Below the pieces are notes generated by a model. That model was not told the origin of the DNA. It made no database searches and saw nothing but the letters and a program-made list of their open reading frames with translations. Source: Streptomyces antibioticus (GTDB taxonomy: Bacteria; Actinomycetota; Actinomycetes; Streptomycetales; Streptomycetaceae). From it: a stretch of 64,000 bases of DNA. The position numbers and the translations under genes are program-made. Location of the stretch: the NCBI RefSeq assembly GCF_001514065.1, contig NZ_KQ948434.1, forward strand, positions 186,001 to 250,000, given 5' to 3'. This document shows positions 63,267 through 64,000 of this stretch, piece after piece. Each line of letters starts with the position of its first letter. Positions within the stretch are counted from its first letter, which is position 1.

Positions 63267-64000
63267 GTGGAGCGCAGGACGATCGGCGCGGGGGCACTCG
63301 CGGTGGGGGCCGTCGGACTCGGCTGTATGCCGATGAGCTGGGCGTACAGCGGGTCACGGCAGCGGGGCGAGGAGTCGCTGCGGGCCGTGCACACAGCGCT
63401 CGACGCGGGCACGACGCTCCTGGACACGGCCGACATGTACGGCCCGTTCACCAACGAGCTGCTGGTGGGGCGGGTGTTGAAGGAGCGGCGCGCGGACGCG
63501 TTCGTGTCGACCAAGGTCGGCCTGCTGGTGGGCGAGCAGCACATCGTGGCCAACGGCCGCCCCGGGTACGTGAAACGGGCGTGCGACGCCTCACTGCGCC
63601 GCCTCCAGACCGACGTCATCGACCTCTACCAACTGCACCGCGCGGACCCCGAGGTCCCGGTCGAGGAGACCTGGGGCGCGATGGCGGAGCTGGTACGGGC
63701 CGGGAAGGTGCGGGCGCTGGGCTTCTGCGCGATGGGAGCGAGGGGCGGCCGCCGCTCCGGGGCTCATCTCTACGACGCGACGATCAGGCAACTGACACGG
63801 GTGCAGCAGGTCTTCCCGGTGAGCGCGGTGGAGGCGGAGCTGTCGGTGTGGTCGCCGGAGGCGCTGGAGTCCCTGCTGCCGTGGTGCGGGGCCCGGGGCA
63901 TCGGCTTCCTGGCGGCGATGCCGCTCGGCAACGGCTTCCTGACCGGCACGCTGACGCCCGGCGAGGGTTTCGAGCCGGACGACCTGCGCGCCCGGCACCC
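63267..64000 (+). CDS. Aldo/keto reductase (3' end cut by the window)
   Basis: Open frame running off the window end, so incomplete. It begins with RRTIGAGALAVGAVGLGCMPMSWAY and shows the AKR tetrad: Asp-53 and Tyr-58 in DTADMYG, Lys-83 in STKVG and His in LYQLHRAD. NADPH-dependent carbonyl reduction is the family role; substrate unknown. GTG 63267 has GGAGGG 10 nt upstream, better than GTG 63240. Divergent from the hydroxyacid dehydrogenase. Confidence 0.85.
   Translation, partial: MERRTIGAGALAVGAVGLGCMPMSWAYSGSRQRGEESLRAVHTALDAGTTLLDTADMYGPFTNELLVGRVLKERRADAFVSTKVGLLVGEQHIVANGRPGYVKRACDASLRRLQTDVIDLYQLHRADPEVPVEETWGAMAELVRAGKVRALGFCAMGARGGRRSGAHLYDATIRQLTRVQQVFPVSAVEAELSVWSPEALESLLPWCGARGIGFLAAMPLGNGFLTGTLTPGEGFEPDDLRARH

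Overview
The window is about 72% GC actinobacterial DNA with strong G/C third-position bias, frequent GTG/TTG starts and tandem conservons. The gene order (two conservons, accE-accB, cimA, a urease-like pair, ilvE, leuB, pruA-putA, serA, ilvC-ilvH-ilvB) is the one I remember from the Streptomyces coelicolor SCO5544-SCO5508 region, so I read it as a Streptomyces core-chromosome segment. That synteny is from memory, not from a search.

Layout. 1-10.8 kb: two tandem, near-duplicate conservons (cvn1, cvn2), each a sensor-kinase-like protein, a roadblock protein, a DUF742 protein and a small GTPase, closed by strong hairpins. 10.9-12.7 kb: accE-accB, the essential acetyl/propionyl-CoA carboxylase pair. 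12.9-23.7 kb: exported enzymes and small accessory genes (family 8 polysaccharide lyase, YceI protein, chloramphenicol-type MFS pump, trypsin, a TPM-like membrane protein, a family 3 glycosidase, a lipoprotein). 23.7-25.5 kb: citramalate synthase preceded by an apparent isoleucine attenuator. 25.6-28.2 kb: two tandem secreted beta-propeller paralogues. 28.4-34.6 kb: an operon of a divergent urease, an agmatine-deiminase-family enzyme, a small Cys-rich protein and a TetR regulator, divergent from an NCS1 permease. 34.6-37 kb: ilvE and leuB. 37-42 kb: phosphatase, a 43-residue protein, LysR with a divergent reductase, and a dehalogenase-like hydrolase. 42-46 kb: proline catabolism (putA-pruA) with a divergent PucR-type regulator. 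46-51 kb: an oligopeptide/metal-type ABC importer with fused permease behind a Fur/Zur-like box. 51-53 kb: a TetR/MFS pair sharing a tandem-repeat operator. 53-58.8 kb: serA and ilvC-ilvH-ilvB, with the ilvB leader peptide and attenuator. 58.8-64 kb: a GGDEF/degenerate-EAL membrane protein, a D-2-hydroxyacid dehydrogenase and a truncated aldo/keto reductase.

How the genes fit together. Branched-chain amino acid synthesis is the backbone: cimA supplies 2-oxobutanoate, ilvBHC makes the keto acids, leuB extends to leucine and ilvE transaminates. Two transcripts (cimA, ilvB) carry leader peptides whose codons match their end products. Several accessory operons carry their own readable operators, notably the urease/TetR palindrome, the Fur/Zur-like box and the 13-bp tandem array before the MFS gene. 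I see no rRNA, tRNA, CRISPR array, insertion sequence or prophage. The least explained unit is the urease-like/deiminase operon at 28.4-33 kb.
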